Part shown: positions 1 to 8,897 of the stretch, piece by piece
Layout of the letters: each line of letters opens with the position of its first letter
How positions within the stretch are numbered: the first letter of the stretch is position 1
DNA from: Candidatus Poribacteria bacterium
GTDB taxonomy: Bacteria; Poribacteria; WGA-4E; GCA-2687025
DNA: 60,395 bases
Assembly: GCA_016866785.1 (NCBI GenBank)
Contig: VGLH01000006.1
Coordinates: forward strand, 1 to 60,395
Direction of reading: 5' to 3'
Program-made: the position numbers and the translations under genes
Notes under the pieces: generated by a model
Databases searched by the model: none
What the model was told of the DNA's origin: nothing
What the model saw: only the letters and a program-made list of their open reading frames with translations

Positions 1-369
1 AACCATGATCTCGCGTTCGTACCACGCCATATCAGCGAGTCGGAGGTCATCGCTCGCCCAGTCGGGGTGCGGATAGCTGGTCTGCGAGTCGCGCCACATG
101 TAGTTGCCGCGCGATCCGGGCCACGGTCCTGGCACGCGGCAGTATCCCCACGCCTCGGTCGGGATGGCGTCGGTAAGATTCTTGGCAGGCTGCCATCGCC
201 ACAGACCGTTGAGCGAGACTTCCCCGCGCGTGGAGGTTTCGCGCCGATGGGCATCGGCGAGGTCCCACACGACTCGCACGCCGGGAGGGAGGACCTGGTC
301 TTCAGAGCGGCTGACGGGATCGGTCGGGACAGCAGCCAGCACGGCGAGCGAGAGCAACCAACTGGACAT
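1..369 (-). CDS. Secreted GH2-like sugar-binding-domain protein, N-terminal part (runs off left edge)
   Basis: An open frame of 123 codons starts at an ATG (367-369 on the plus strand) and leaves the window without a stop. AGGAGGAG lies about 7 bases upstream of the start. The first residues form a likely signal peptide (MSSWLLSLAVLAAV). The mature part reads like the galactose-binding-like N-terminal domain of glycoside hydrolase family 2 proteins: an early SLNGLWRW stretch, then a Pro/Trp-rich PGPWPGSRGNYMW segment, then MAWYEREIMV, which resembles the 'WYrrxfxvP' strand of that fold. The catalytic barrel, if there is one, lies outside the window, so enzyme activity cannot be judged. It is divergent from the metF-like gene. 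The family assignment is inference from motifs. Confidence 0.6.
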   Translation of the reverse strand, partial: MSSWLLSLAVLAAVPTDPVSRSEDQVLPPGVRVVWDLADAHRRETSTRGEVSLNGLWRWQPAKNLTDAIPTEAWGYCRVPGPWPGSRGNYMWRDSQTSYPHPDWASDDLRLADMAWYEREIMV

Positions 370-556
370 TCTGCCTCTCCTCCTGGCGCGAAGTGTTCCT
401 CTGCGGCTGAGGTTGTGCCTTCTATTCTAGGTAGTGGTCGTCGGCGACGGAAGCTCTGCATGGCGTCGCTCGGCGCTGACGGTGTTTTGCCGGTCGCAGC
501 GGGCGTGGTAGTATCGTGCCGCCTCGTTCGCTCATGCGACCGGGAGTGACATCATC

Positions 557-2395
557 GTGCCCTCAGTCCCATTCATGGATCGTATACGAGAAGCCGTGCT
601 CATCGGAGACGGCGGTATAGGCTCTTATCTGCACGCCCAGGGGATGCCGCTCGACTCCAGCTTCGAGGCGGCGAATCTGTCGAACCCGGCGCTCGTGCGC
701 CGCGTCCATGCGGACTACATCGCCGCCGGAGCGCGGGTCATCGAGACGAACACGTTCGGAGCCAACCGCACCAAGTTGGCGGCGAGTCAGCTCGAAGACC
801 GCGTCGCGGCGATCAATGCGGCAGGGGTCAGACTCGCCCGCGAGGTTGCCGGCGAGGAAATCTACGTCCTCGGTTCCGTGGGCCCGCTGGGCAAAGGACG
901 ACCCGACGCGGACGAAGACGTCGCATCGCTGTTCGGAGAGCAGCTCGAAGCGCTGATCGAAGCCGGCGTCGATGCGGTGGTCCTGGAGACCTTCTCCGAG
1001 CTCGGAGAGCTGCTGGCGGCGCTGCGCGTGGCGAAGTCGCTGAGCCCGACGCCGGTCATCGCGCAGATGGCGTTCTATGGACGTGGCAGAACTTCGGGAG
1101 GCGAGGACGTCCATCGAGTCGTGCGAGCCCTGGAGGACGCGGGCGCCGATGTGATCGGCGGCAACTGCGGACCTAGCGGACCGCTCGAGCTCTCGCGCAT
1201 CCTTCGTTCGATGGCGGGAATGACGGATCGTCCGCTGTCGGCGTTCCCCAATGCGAGCTACGCGCGCTACGTGGACGGACGGTTCCTCTACACGAACAAC
1301 GCCTCCTACTTCGGCGAACTCGCTGTCGAGATGGTGGACGCCGGCGTCGCACTGATCGGCGGGTGCTGCGGGACGACGCCCGAGCATGTCTGGGAGATGT
1401 CGCGAAGACTCGATGGGCGGCGCCCGACCGAACGGCATGCCATCGCGACGCCCGAGCCGGAGCCATCGCCGCGCAAGCGCGCGAAGCGTTCCGACAGCGG
1501 GTCGGATCGCCCGGCGAATTTCCTCGAAGCGAGCCCGCATCGCATCCGCATCATCGTCGAGGTCGATCCTCCGCGCGGCATGCAGTTCCGCAAGCCAATC
1601 CGCGTGAGCCAGGAACTGCGCGAGCTCGGAGCAGACGCGGTCAGCATCGCGGAGAATCAGCTCGCCTCGGTACGGATGAGCAGCTTCGCCCTCAGCCACC
1701 TGATCCAACGCGACGCGGGCACGACGGCGATCTGCCACCTCACTTGCCGCGACCGCAACCTGATCGGTCAGCAATCGCACTTGATGGGCGCGTCGGCGCT
1801 GGGCATCCGGCACATCCTCGCCGTGACGGGCGATCCCGTCTCGCTCGACGGAACCGGCGGGTCATCCGTGTTCGACACGAACTCGTTTGGGCTCATCGAA
1901 CTGATGGCGCGGATGAATCGCGGGGAGAACGCCCGTGGCGAACCCCTCGGGAGCCCGACGGACTTCGTCATCGGAGGAGCCCTGAGCCCGAACCGCGCGC
2001 GGATGGACGCCGAGCTCCGACGACTCGAGAAGAAGGTGTCGCTCGGCGCAACGTTCGCGATGACGCAGCCGCCCGCGACGCCAGAGATGGTTCACGAACT
2101 GCGCGAGAAGACGCGCCAGACCGACTGCCACATCTTCGTCGGGATTCTGCCGCTGGTCAGCCATCGGAACGCCGAGTTCCTCCACAACGAAGTGCCGGGA
2201 ATCCGCTTGTCGGACGAGGTGCGCGAACGAATGCGATCGGCCGTCGACCCGCTCGCCGAGGGCGTGCGCATAGCCAAAGAGGCTGTCGACGTCGCTGTCG
2301 ATGCGGGGTTCACCGGAATCTACATCATCCCGATGCTGGGCAAGTACGAGATGGCATCGGAGATCGTCCGATATATCCGGGAAAGGCATACGTGA
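557..2395 (+). CDS. Bifunctional homocysteine S-methyltransferase / methylenetetrahydrofolate reductase
   Basis: This 612-residue fusion makes methionine. The N-terminal half (about 1-300) is a homocysteine S-methyltransferase barrel with the zinc cysteines in GGNCGP (Cys204) and GGCCGT (Cys270-271). The C-terminal half (from about 330, IIVEVDPPRG) is a 5,10-methylenetetrahydrofolate reductase with an FAD-binding barrel. The length and order match the Bacillus YitJ type. The start is GTG at 557, with GGGAG about 10 bases upstream; an in-frame ATG at 575 has no ribosome binding site. There is no visible SAM or cobalamin riboswitch in the 187-base upstream gap. A weak promoter-like TTGCCG-N16-TAGTAT lies at 487-514. 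Whether the methyl donor is methyl-THF, SAM or methylmethionine cannot be read from sequence. Confidence 0.88.
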   Translation: MPSVPFMDRIREAVLIGDGGIGSYLHAQGMPLDSSFEAANLSNPALVRRVHADYIAAGARVIETNTFGANRTKLAASQLEDRVAAINAAGVRLAREVAGEEIYVLGSVGPLGKGRPDADEDVASLFGEQLEALIEAGVDAVVLETFSELGELLAALRVAKSLSPTPVIAQMAFYGRGRTSGGEDVHRVVRALEDAGADVIGGNCGPSGPLELSRILRSMAGMTDRPLSAFPNASYARYVDGRFLYTNNASYFGELAVEMVDAGVALIGGCCGTTPEHVWEMSRRLDGRRPTERHAIATPEPEPSPRKRAKRSDSGSDRPANFLEASPHRIRIIVEVDPPRGMQFRKPIRVSQELRELGADAVSIAENQLASVRMSSFALSHLIQRDAGTTAICHLTCRDRNLIGQQSHLMGASALGIRHILAVTGDPVSLDGTGGSSVFDTNSFGLIELMARMNRGENARGEPLGSPTDFVIGGALSPNRARMDAELRRLEKKVSLGATFAMTQPPATPEMVHELREKTRQTDCHIFVGILPLVSHRNAEFLHNEVPGIRLSDEVRERMRSAVDPLAEGVRIAKEAVDVAVDAGFTGIYIIPMLGKYEMASEIVRYIRERHT

Positions 2396-2500
2396 CCCGG
2401 AGCCAGTGGCGCAAACTTGCTCGGAAGGCGCTTCGCGACGGGCTCGCTCGCCCGGTTCGTGTCGGTTGCCATTCGAGCAGAGGTACGGAACGAGCCGCCT

Positions 2501-3367
2501 ATGTCAGTCCAGAACGGCGCCAAGCGTCCTCTCCATCGACGCCTGCTGCGGATGTACCCTCGTGCGTTCGTCGGCGTCTGGGAGGACGACGTCGCGGGAT
2601 TCGCGACGCAGATGGCGTACAACGCCATGTTCTCGATCTTTCCCGGGCTGTTGCTGCTCGCGGCGCTCGTGCAGCGGCTCGGGACGGCGAACCTGGTCGC
2701 CCAGCTCATGCGCGTCGCGGAGCGCCATCTGCCCCGCGAGATGATGGACCTCGTTCAGGCGAACGTGGAACTGCTCGTCCTGAGCCGGTTGTCGGGCGTG
2801 TTCACGTTGGGAACCTCGCTCGTCCTGCTGTGGGTGGCGTCGAACTTCATGAACGTGTTCCTGAAGTCGCTGAGCGTCGTCTACCGGGAACCGGACACGC
2901 GCTCGTTGGTCGCGGCGTATTTCGTCCGCCGCGCCAAGGCGTTGGCGGTCGTCGTCGTGTTCGGATTCGCGTCGGCGCTCTCGTTCAATCTCTTCGTCTT
3001 CGGAGGTCGGACGGCGCGGCTCGTGGAGTCGGCTCTCGGGCTGGCGAACGTCGTCTCCGGGACGCTCGACACGCTGCGCTGGCCCCTCGCCTTCATCATG
3101 ATGACCTTCAGCACGATGCTGCTGTACATGCTGGTTCCCTCTCGATCCGTCACGCTCAAACGCGCGTGGCCCGGAGCGCTCACGTTCAGCGTGTTCTGGA
3201 TCGCGATGACGGGCCTATTCAGCGCGTACGTGACGGGGTTCGCCCATTACAGCAGCGTCTACGGAGCCATCGCCGGCCTCATCATGATGATGACCTGGTT
3301 CTACTTGTCCTCGCTCCTGTTGCTCTTCGGAGCCGAGGTGAACGCCGCTTGGGCTGGAATCCGATGA
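2501..3367 (+). CDS. YihY/BrkB-family integral membrane protein
   Basis: A 288-residue polytopic membrane protein of the YihY/virulence factor BrkB family (once misnamed ribonuclease BN). The N-terminal cytoplasmic stretch leads into the family signature around FATQMAYNAMFSIFPGLLL, followed by about five more hydrophobic segments, the last being GAIAGLIMMMTWFYLSSLLL. The function of the family is unsettled; a transport role has been suggested. The frame is open from a TTG at 2417, but the ATG at 2501 (MSVQNG) fits the family length best; no strong ribosome binding site precedes either. It follows the metF-like gene by about 100 bases in the same direction and may be co-transcribed with it. 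Confidence 0.8.
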   Translation: MSVQNGAKRPLHRRLLRMYPRAFVGVWEDDVAGFATQMAYNAMFSIFPGLLLLAALVQRLGTANLVAQLMRVAERHLPREMMDLVQANVELLVLSRLSGVFTLGTSLVLLWVASNFMNVFLKSLSVVYREPDTRSLVAAYFVRRAKALAVVVVFGFASALSFNLFVFGGRTARLVESALGLANVVSGTLDTLRWPLAFIMMTFSTMLLYMLVPSRSVTLKRAWPGALTFSVFWIAMTGLFSAYVTGFAHYSSVYGAIAGLIMMMTWFYLSSLLLLFGAEVNAAWAGIR

Positions 3368-3422
3368 GAGCGTCGGTGCACCAGCTCTTGGGCAGCCGTC
3401 AAACCGTTGGAGTGTTGTCTTT

Positions 3423-4589
3423 ATGAGCGCGACGAAGCCCTTCGCGTCCGGCACGAGCCGAATGCCCATCTCCGGCATCCGCATGGTCATGGACCTCGCC
3501 GCGAAGATCCCGGATGCCATCCATCTGGAGGTGGGTCAGCCCGACTTTCGGACGCCGCCGCATATCGTCGAAGCGGCACATCGCGCTGCCCTCGACGGCT
3601 ACACGGCGTATACGCCGAACGCGGGTTTCCCGTCGCTGCGGGCTGCCTGCGCCGAGAAGGTTCGCCGCGAGAACCTCATCGATGCGGACGCCTCCAACAT
3701 CGTCGTGACAGTCGGCTCCGAGGGGGCGGTTGCGAGCACGTTCGTCGCGCTGGTCGATCACGAAGACGAAGTGCTCGTGCCCGAACCCGGTTGGACGAAC
3801 TACGCGATGCTGACCCACGCGCGGGGCGCGACGCCCATCGCCTATGCGTTGCACGAGGAGGACGGCTTCGTGCCTCGAATCGACGAGATCGCCCGGCGGA
3901 TCACTCACCGGACGAAGCTGCTCGTCATCAACTCGCCGGGGAACCCCTCAGGGGCGGTGATACCAGGCGACGTGATGCGGGAGTTGGTGGCGCTCGCCGA
4001 TGACGCCGGGCTCTACATCCTCTCCGACGAGGCGTACGAGAAGCTCGTGTTCGACGGAGAGCATGTCAGCCCGGGGCGCTTCGACACGGCGGGGCGCGTC
4101 GTCTCGGCGTTCAGCTTCTCCAAGTCCTATGCGATGACCGGCTGGCGCGTGGGGTTCGCTGTCGCGGCGGAGCCCATCGCGAAGCTGATGACGCTCTTGC
4201 AGGAACCGTACTACTCCTGCGCTCCGTCCGTGTCGCAGAAGGCGGCGGAAGCGGCTTTGGCAGGTCCGCAGGACTGCGTCGAGCAGATGGTCGCCGCCTA
4301 TGCGCGCCGACAGCGCACGGTCGTGGAGGCGTTCGGCGGAACGAACCTGGTGGGCTATCAGCCTGCCGGCGCGTTCTACGTTCTCGTCTCCACGTCGCAC
4401 ATGGGCATGGCGTCGTTCGATCTCGTCCGCGACTGTCTCGAGAAAACGCACGTCGCCGTGGCTCCCGGAGCCACCTTCGGGCCCCGCGCCGAAGGATACA
4501 TCCGAATCTCCGTGGCGACGCGTGACGAGGACGTCGCCAAAGGAGCGGCGAGGCTCCGCGACTACCTCGCCGGATCGAGTGGTCGCTAG
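3423..4589 (+). CDS. Class I/II pyridoxal-phosphate aminotransferase
   Basis: A 388-residue fold-type I aminotransferase, cytoplasmic, resembling aspartate/aromatic aminotransferases. The Schiff-base lysine is Lys234 in SFSKSYAMTGWRVGF. Other family marks are NSPGNPSGAV (PLP-binding Asn region), LSDEAYEKLVFDG (the Asp that contacts the pyridine nitrogen) and a C-terminal IRISVATRDED containing the substrate carboxylate-binding Arg. The N-terminus (SRMPISGIRMVMDLA) suits the PLP-dependent family near AspB/Aat. Start ATG at 3423 with TTGGAGTG about 10 bases upstream. The exact amino-group donor is not deducible. Confidence 0.88.
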   Translation: MSATKPFASGTSRMPISGIRMVMDLAAKIPDAIHLEVGQPDFRTPPHIVEAAHRAALDGYTAYTPNAGFPSLRAACAEKVRRENLIDADASNIVVTVGSEGAVASTFVALVDHEDEVLVPEPGWTNYAMLTHARGATPIAYALHEEDGFVPRIDEIARRITHRTKLLVINSPGNPSGAVIPGDVMRELVALADDAGLYILSDEAYEKLVFDGEHVSPGRFDTAGRVVSAFSFSKSYAMTGWRVGFAVAAEPIAKLMTLLQEPYYSCAPSVSQKAAEAALAGPQDCVEQMVAAYARRQRTVVEAFGGTNLVGYQPAGAFYVLVSTSHMGMASFDLVRDCLEKTHVAVAPGATFGPRAEGYIRISVATRDEDVAKGAARLRDYLAGSSGR

Positions 4590-4622
4590 CGGTTCGCATC
4601 GCCTGCCGACTGGAGCTCACTC

Positions 4623-5786
4623 GTGGCGCGTTCGCCGTGCATATGCGTCTGCTCCGGAGAATCGAGCGGCGACCTGCATGGCGCGGCGCTCGTGGGCGCC
4701 ATCCGCCAGCAGGAACCGAATGCCTCGGTGTTCGGGATGGGCGGCGACAAGATGCGCGCCGCCGGGGTCGAGCTCGTCATCGACATCGCCGACAGCTCGA
4801 TCATGGGCTTGACCGAGGTGGTTCGCGCGATACCCGCCTTCCTGCGGAAGCTGCGCCTGCTGTGCCGTGCCATCGAATCGCGCCGACCCGACGTGGTGGT
4901 GCTGATCGACTTCCCGGACTTCAACATGCGCCTCGGACAGCGCGTGCGCGGCTCGGGGGTTCCGGTCGTCTACTTCATCCCGCCGAAGGCGTGGGCGTGG
5001 CGTCGTCGTCGGGGTCCCGCCGTTGCGAAGATGGCGGAACGTGTCATCTGCATCCTCCCGTTCGAGGCGGCGTTCTACCGATCCTGCGGCGCGACCGTCG
5101 AAGATGTCGGGAACCCGCTCGTGGACGTCATCCGGGACGCGCATCCGCTGGATCGCGACGCGGCTCGGGAACGGTTCGGCATGCCGCCGGGGGCTCCGAC
5201 GGTCGGTCTGCTGCCGGGCAGCCGCCGCCGCGAGATCGACGCACTGATGGGTTCACTCCTCGGCGCTGCGGAGAGACTCGTCACGGCGGATCCGTCTCGG
5301 CGGTTCCTGCTGCCGTGTGCTCCGAGCGTGCGAGCGTCGGTGGCGGATCATCTGGCAGCCTTCGAAGGCCAGGCGCCCATCCATGCCGTTCACAACGACA
5401 CGTACAACGCGATCCGGGCATGCGACGTCGTCGTCGCTGCGTCGGGAACCGTGACGCTGGAAGCGGCGTTGCTCGGAGTGCCGATGGTGGTCGTCTACCG
5501 GCTGTCGGCGCTCACGTTCACCATTGCGCGACGGCTGGTGCGCGTAAGGACGAGCGCGCTGCCGAACCTCATCGCCGGAACCGATGTCGTGCCTGAGCTG
5601 CTGCAGAACGACGTGACCCCGGAGCGGATCGCCGCCGAATGCGAGCGCCTGTTGACCTCTGCCGAAGCTCGAGGCGCGCAGAGGGATGCGCTCGCGAAGG
5701 TCGCCAGGGCTGTTGGTGACGGCGGCTCGACGGCGCGCGCGGCTGAAGCCGTTCTGACCGTAGCGGCATCGCGAGCGACAACATGA
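4623..5786 (+). CDS. lpxB: Lipid-A-disaccharide synthase
   Basis: This enzyme condenses UDP-2,3-diacylglucosamine with lipid X to give the lipid A disaccharide, at the inner face of the inner membrane. It has 387 residues, normal for the family. Marks are SGESSGDLHGAALVGAIR near the N-terminus, FPDFNMRLGQR, PPKAWAWRRRRG, LLPGSRRREIDAL in the nucleotide-sugar-binding half and ASGTVTLEAALLGVPMVVVYR near residue 280. Start GTG at 4623 with GGAGC about 9 bases upstream. Its last four bases overlap the start of lpxK (ATGA), so the two are translationally coupled. It shows that the host makes lipid A and therefore has an outer membrane. Confidence 0.95.
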   Translation: MARSPCICVCSGESSGDLHGAALVGAIRQQEPNASVFGMGGDKMRAAGVELVIDIADSSIMGLTEVVRAIPAFLRKLRLLCRAIESRRPDVVVLIDFPDFNMRLGQRVRGSGVPVVYFIPPKAWAWRRRRGPAVAKMAERVICILPFEAAFYRSCGATVEDVGNPLVDVIRDAHPLDRDAARERFGMPPGAPTVGLLPGSRRREIDALMGSLLGAAERLVTADPSRRFLLPCAPSVRASVADHLAAFEGQAPIHAVHNDTYNAIRACDVVVAASGTVTLEAALLGVPMVVVYRLSALTFTIARRLVRVRTSALPNLIAGTDVVPELLQNDVTPERIAAECERLLTSAEARGAQRDALAKVARAVGDGGSTARAAEAVLTVAASRATT

Positions 5787-6811
5787 CGCCAGCGATGTGG
5801 CTTGCCTCACCGGTCTTAGTTCCGCTGAGCTGGGCAGTCGCTTCCGTCGCATCGCGTCGGAGGGGGCAGCCCCCGCCAGATCGTGTACGGCTCGACGTTC
5901 CGGTCGTCTCGGTTGGCAACCTGGCTGTCGGCGGGACCGGCAAGACGCCGACTGTCGCCGCCCTGGTGACGAGGCTGTCGGCAGCGGGTTGTCACGTGGG
6001 CGTCGTGATGGGCTCGTATGGCTCTCCGACCCGTCGGCAGCCTCCGACGGTCGTCTCGGACGGTCGCCGACTGACGGCTGACCTCCGGTCGGTCGCGGAC
6101 GAGGTCGCCATGTTCGCCCGCGCGCATCCGGCGATCCCGCTCGCCACCGGTCACGTCAAGTCCGAGGCGGCGTCCGCGCTCGCTTGCGCCGTCCCTCTCG
6201 GTTGCCTTATCGTGGACGACGGTTTTCAGCATCACCGGCTCGCGCGAGACATGGACATCGTCGTCCTCGATGCCGCGTCGCCGTTCGACAACGGGCGCGT
6301 GCTCCCTGCCGGGAGATTGCGCGAACCCCCATCGGCAATCGCCGGCGCGGACGCGATCGTCTTGAGCCACGCGGATCAGCGCGACGATCATGCCATCGAG
6401 GCGATCCGGCGTCTGGCTCCGCTCGTGCCGGTGGTCGAGTCGATTCATGTGCCCGTACGCCTTCGGCGCGGCGGCTCGGACGAATGCCTCGACTTCGCGT
6501 GTCTTCTTGGCGCCCATGTCACGGCAGTCTGTGGTATCGGACGTCCTTCATCGTTCCTGAGCATGGTCCGGCGGCTCGGGGCAGATGCCCGCTTGCTCGG
6601 CTTTGCGGACCACCACCGCTACTCGCCCCACGACATGGCGCGCCTGGCGGCTCTGGCACGCGGCTCGCGCATCGTAACGACGGCGAAGGACGAGGCGAAG
6701 TGGCTGGGTGTCTCCGACTTCGAATACTGGACGCTGGACATCGCCGTGGAGTGGAACCCCAAGGATGCCCTCGTCGACCGCGTTCTCGCGCTGTGTCGCG
6801 CGCGCGCCTAG
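5783..6811 (+). CDS. lpxK: Tetraacyldisaccharide 4'-kinase
   Basis: This enzyme phosphorylates the 4' position of the lipid A precursor, the step after LpxB. It has 342 residues. A short hydrophobic N-terminal segment (membrane association) is followed by the P-loop VGNLAVGGTGKTPTV, and then DDGFQHHRLARDMDIVVLD, the conserved catalytic region of LpxK. The start codon overlaps the lpxB stop by four bases. No other lipid A or KDO transferase gene is next to it, so the remaining Raetz pathway genes must be elsewhere. Confidence 0.93.
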   Translation: MTPAMWLASPVLVPLSWAVASVASRRRGQPPPDRVRLDVPVVSVGNLAVGGTGKTPTVAALVTRLSAAGCHVGVVMGSYGSPTRRQPPTVVSDGRRLTADLRSVADEVAMFARAHPAIPLATGHVKSEAASALACAVPLGCLIVDDGFQHHRLARDMDIVVLDAASPFDNGRVLPAGRLREPPSAIAGADAIVLSHADQRDDHAIEAIRRLAPLVPVVESIHVPVRLRRGGSDECLDFACLLGAHVTAVCGIGRPSSFLSMVRRLGADARLLGFADHHRYSPHDMARLAALARGSRIVTTAKDEAKWLGVSDFEYWTLDIAVEWNPKDALVDRVLALCRARA

Positions 6812-8864
6812 GCTTCCGAGCCGCGCCAGACTGGTGATCACCGGGCTTGTCGCGCTCGCGTGCGCGCTGAGCTCCCCGGCTCAGGCGGCGGTCACGATGC
6901 ACATGGTGACGCCGCACTCGGAGTACCGATTTCGCGACGGCAAGTTCGTCACAAACGATCCGGAGCTCCGTCTCGCCGGATACGTCACATCCGACGCGCC
7001 AACCGTGCGCCTGGACATCGACAGTCCGAATGGGCTCCCGGACCTCGCGGAGACCGAGCTCATCGTCGACGCGATCCTGCTCGACCTGGGAAGTTCCTCC
7101 CGTAAGGTGGGGCGCATCGAGATCGCGCCGGTCATTATCGAGCTGGACGGGAGCCGCTACTCGTTCGGACCTCGCGAACTGCTCGCGAGCATCTCCGCAG
7201 ACGGCTCTCTCTTCTCGCCGCCCGTGCGACTGCCGAGCGCATCGGGTGTCGGTTCCCCGGACGGCATCGCCCGCGTGGACCTACCGGTTCCTGCTACCGG
7301 AAGGTTCCTGCTGCTCGAATGGGTGACGGGCTGGCAGCGGTCGCCGGACAGCGGTCGCCCCGTCGTGCGCGTCTCGTCGGTGTCCGTACGGGAGCCGTCT
7401 GGGGGCGAAGTCCCGACTCGTGTCGCGCAAGTTCGGTCCATCCTCGACACGACGAGCGGAAGGGCTCCCTTCGCATTGACCGTTCTTCTGCGCGAGGGGA
7501 GCAATCTGGTGTCGGTCGCCGCGACCGAGTCGTCGGCTGCCTCGGCTGGGAGCACTCCGGGATCGGAGACCGTCACCATTCCGGTGACGTTGGTCTCGGC
7601 GCTCCTGTCAGGCGCAGGCAACAGCGCTCAGCAAGTGGTGCTGAGCGACGGGGCTCACGTCTCGATCACGATCCCATCGACGTCTGCGCCGGCGACGCTT
7701 CGTCGTGTGCGTATCGTGCAGGAGGATGCGGCGTCGCTGGAGGTCCCGGTCCGAGTCGGACGGAGCTACGTGCCACATCGTCCCGTTCTCCTCTACCGAT
7801 TCGAGGGGAGCCTGCAGACCTCCTACCGGGCGGAAGCCACCGCATCGCTGCCGGGTCAGCCGCCGTCGCTCGCCGTGGATGGCATCCGAGACTTCCCTTC
7901 CACGTGGGTGTCGAACCTGACTCCGATGCCGGTCCGATGGCGTGTTGACTTGGAGCGGACCGCAAACCTGGGGAGCCTGGTCATCCACGCCCGACACGAC
8001 GGCGTTCGCTCCTATGCGCCTCAGGCGATGCGCATCCTTGCTTCGCTCGACGGTGCAGACTACCAGCCTGTCGAAGGCAGGATCGGGAATGCAGCGCCGT
8101 CGAGCCTGATCACCGGCTTCGGTGATCGTCAGACGACGGTTGCCATTCCGACTGGGCCCAGCGTCCGTTGGATCGAGTTGGTCATCGAGGAGACCAAGCA
8201 GCCCAACAACGTCCAGATCAACGAGATCGAATTCTACGACACGACCGGCGCTCGCATCCTGGCTCAGCAGGTGGTCCCCGAGATCGGCTTTGTTAAGCCG
8301 GTGCGGGTCGAAATGCGTCTGTATGATGAGGACCTGTCGGAAGCTGGAGTTGCCCTGGACAGCGACGTGGGACTGTTCCTCTGGCAGCGACAGACGGGAG
8401 AGTGGATCTGGTCGGGCGCGCGCGCGGAGCGCCTGCCATCGTCGGGCGAGCGCATCGTGCAAATCGAGCTCGGCACGTTGCCGCGCATGGCGATCGTGCC
8501 GCTGTCTCCTACGGGCGCGCCGCGCCGCGAGATCGACGTGCGCTGGAGCACGAACCCGTTCTCTCCGAACGGAGACGGCGTTGCGGACACAACACGCCTT
8601 GCCGTCGCGCTGCCGCCGAGCGAGTCGGGCACGTGGTCGGAGGTCACGGTGCAGCTCTTCGACACGCGCGGCAAGCTGATCGAGACCCTCGCGGATCGCG
8701 CTGAGGTCGCATCTTCCGTGCTCATCTTGGAGTGGGACGGCAGCGACCGAAGTGGCCGCCCCGTACCGATCGGGCCCTACGTGTACCAAGTGATCGCCCG
8801 AACGCCGACCCTGAGTGGCGCGAGTCGTGTCGTTCGCAACGGAGTACTCGTCGTCGTGCGCTGA
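6765..8864 (+). CDS. Secreted protein with discoidin-like and FlgD-like Ig C-terminal domains
   Basis: About 699 residues if started at ATG 6765, which overlaps lpxK by 47 bases; a GTG at 6834 is the alternative but would leave the signal peptide without positive charges. The signal sequence ends near ALSSPAQA. Residues about 360-510 look like an F5/8 type C (discoidin) domain, with SLVIHARHDGVRSYAPQAM and NNVQINEIEFYD. The C-terminus (TNPFSPNGDGVADTTRL ... GKLIETLADRAEV ... WDGSDRSGRPVPIGPYVYQV) is a FlgD/CHU_C-type Ig fold, a module often used for surface anchoring or as a type 9 secretion-like C-terminal domain. It is probably exported and carbohydrate- or surface-binding. No catalytic domain is recognised. 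Confidence 0.75.
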   Translation: MPSSTAFSRCVARAPRLPSRARLVITGLVALACALSSPAQAAVTMHMVTPHSEYRFRDGKFVTNDPELRLAGYVTSDAPTVRLDIDSPNGLPDLAETELIVDAILLDLGSSSRKVGRIEIAPVIIELDGSRYSFGPRELLASISADGSLFSPPVRLPSASGVGSPDGIARVDLPVPATGRFLLLEWVTGWQRSPDSGRPVVRVSSVSVREPSGGEVPTRVAQVRSILDTTSGRAPFALTVLLREGSNLVSVAATESSAASAGSTPGSETVTIPVTLVSALLSGAGNSAQQVVLSDGAHVSITIPSTSAPATLRRVRIVQEDAASLEVPVRVGRSYVPHRPVLLYRFEGSLQTSYRAEATASLPGQPPSLAVDGIRDFPSTWVSNLTPMPVRWRVDLERTANLGSLVIHARHDGVRSYAPQAMRILASLDGADYQPVEGRIGNAAPSSLITGFGDRQTTVAIPTGPSVRWIELVIEETKQPNNVQINEIEFYDTTGARILAQQVVPEIGFVKPVRVEMRLYDEDLSEAGVALDSDVGLFLWQRQTGEWIWSGARAERLPSSGERIVQIELGTLPRMAIVPLSPTGAPRREIDVRWSTNPFSPNGDGVADTTRLAVALPPSESGTWSEVTVQLFDTRGKLIETLADRAEVASSVLILEWDGSDRSGRPVPIGPYVYQVIARTPTLSGASRVVRNGVLVVVR

Positions 8865-8897
8865 CGCCACCACGATTGCCGAGTCCAGGAGACACCG

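Noticed and set aside
370-556. Possible SAM or cobalamin riboswitch before the metF-like gene
   Set aside because: I looked for the conserved cores and did not see them in this short gap.
1363-3426. 687-residue plus-strand frame across metF and yihY
   Set aside because: Shadow frame in high-GC DNA; low-complexity Arg/Ala-rich product overlapping two clear genes.
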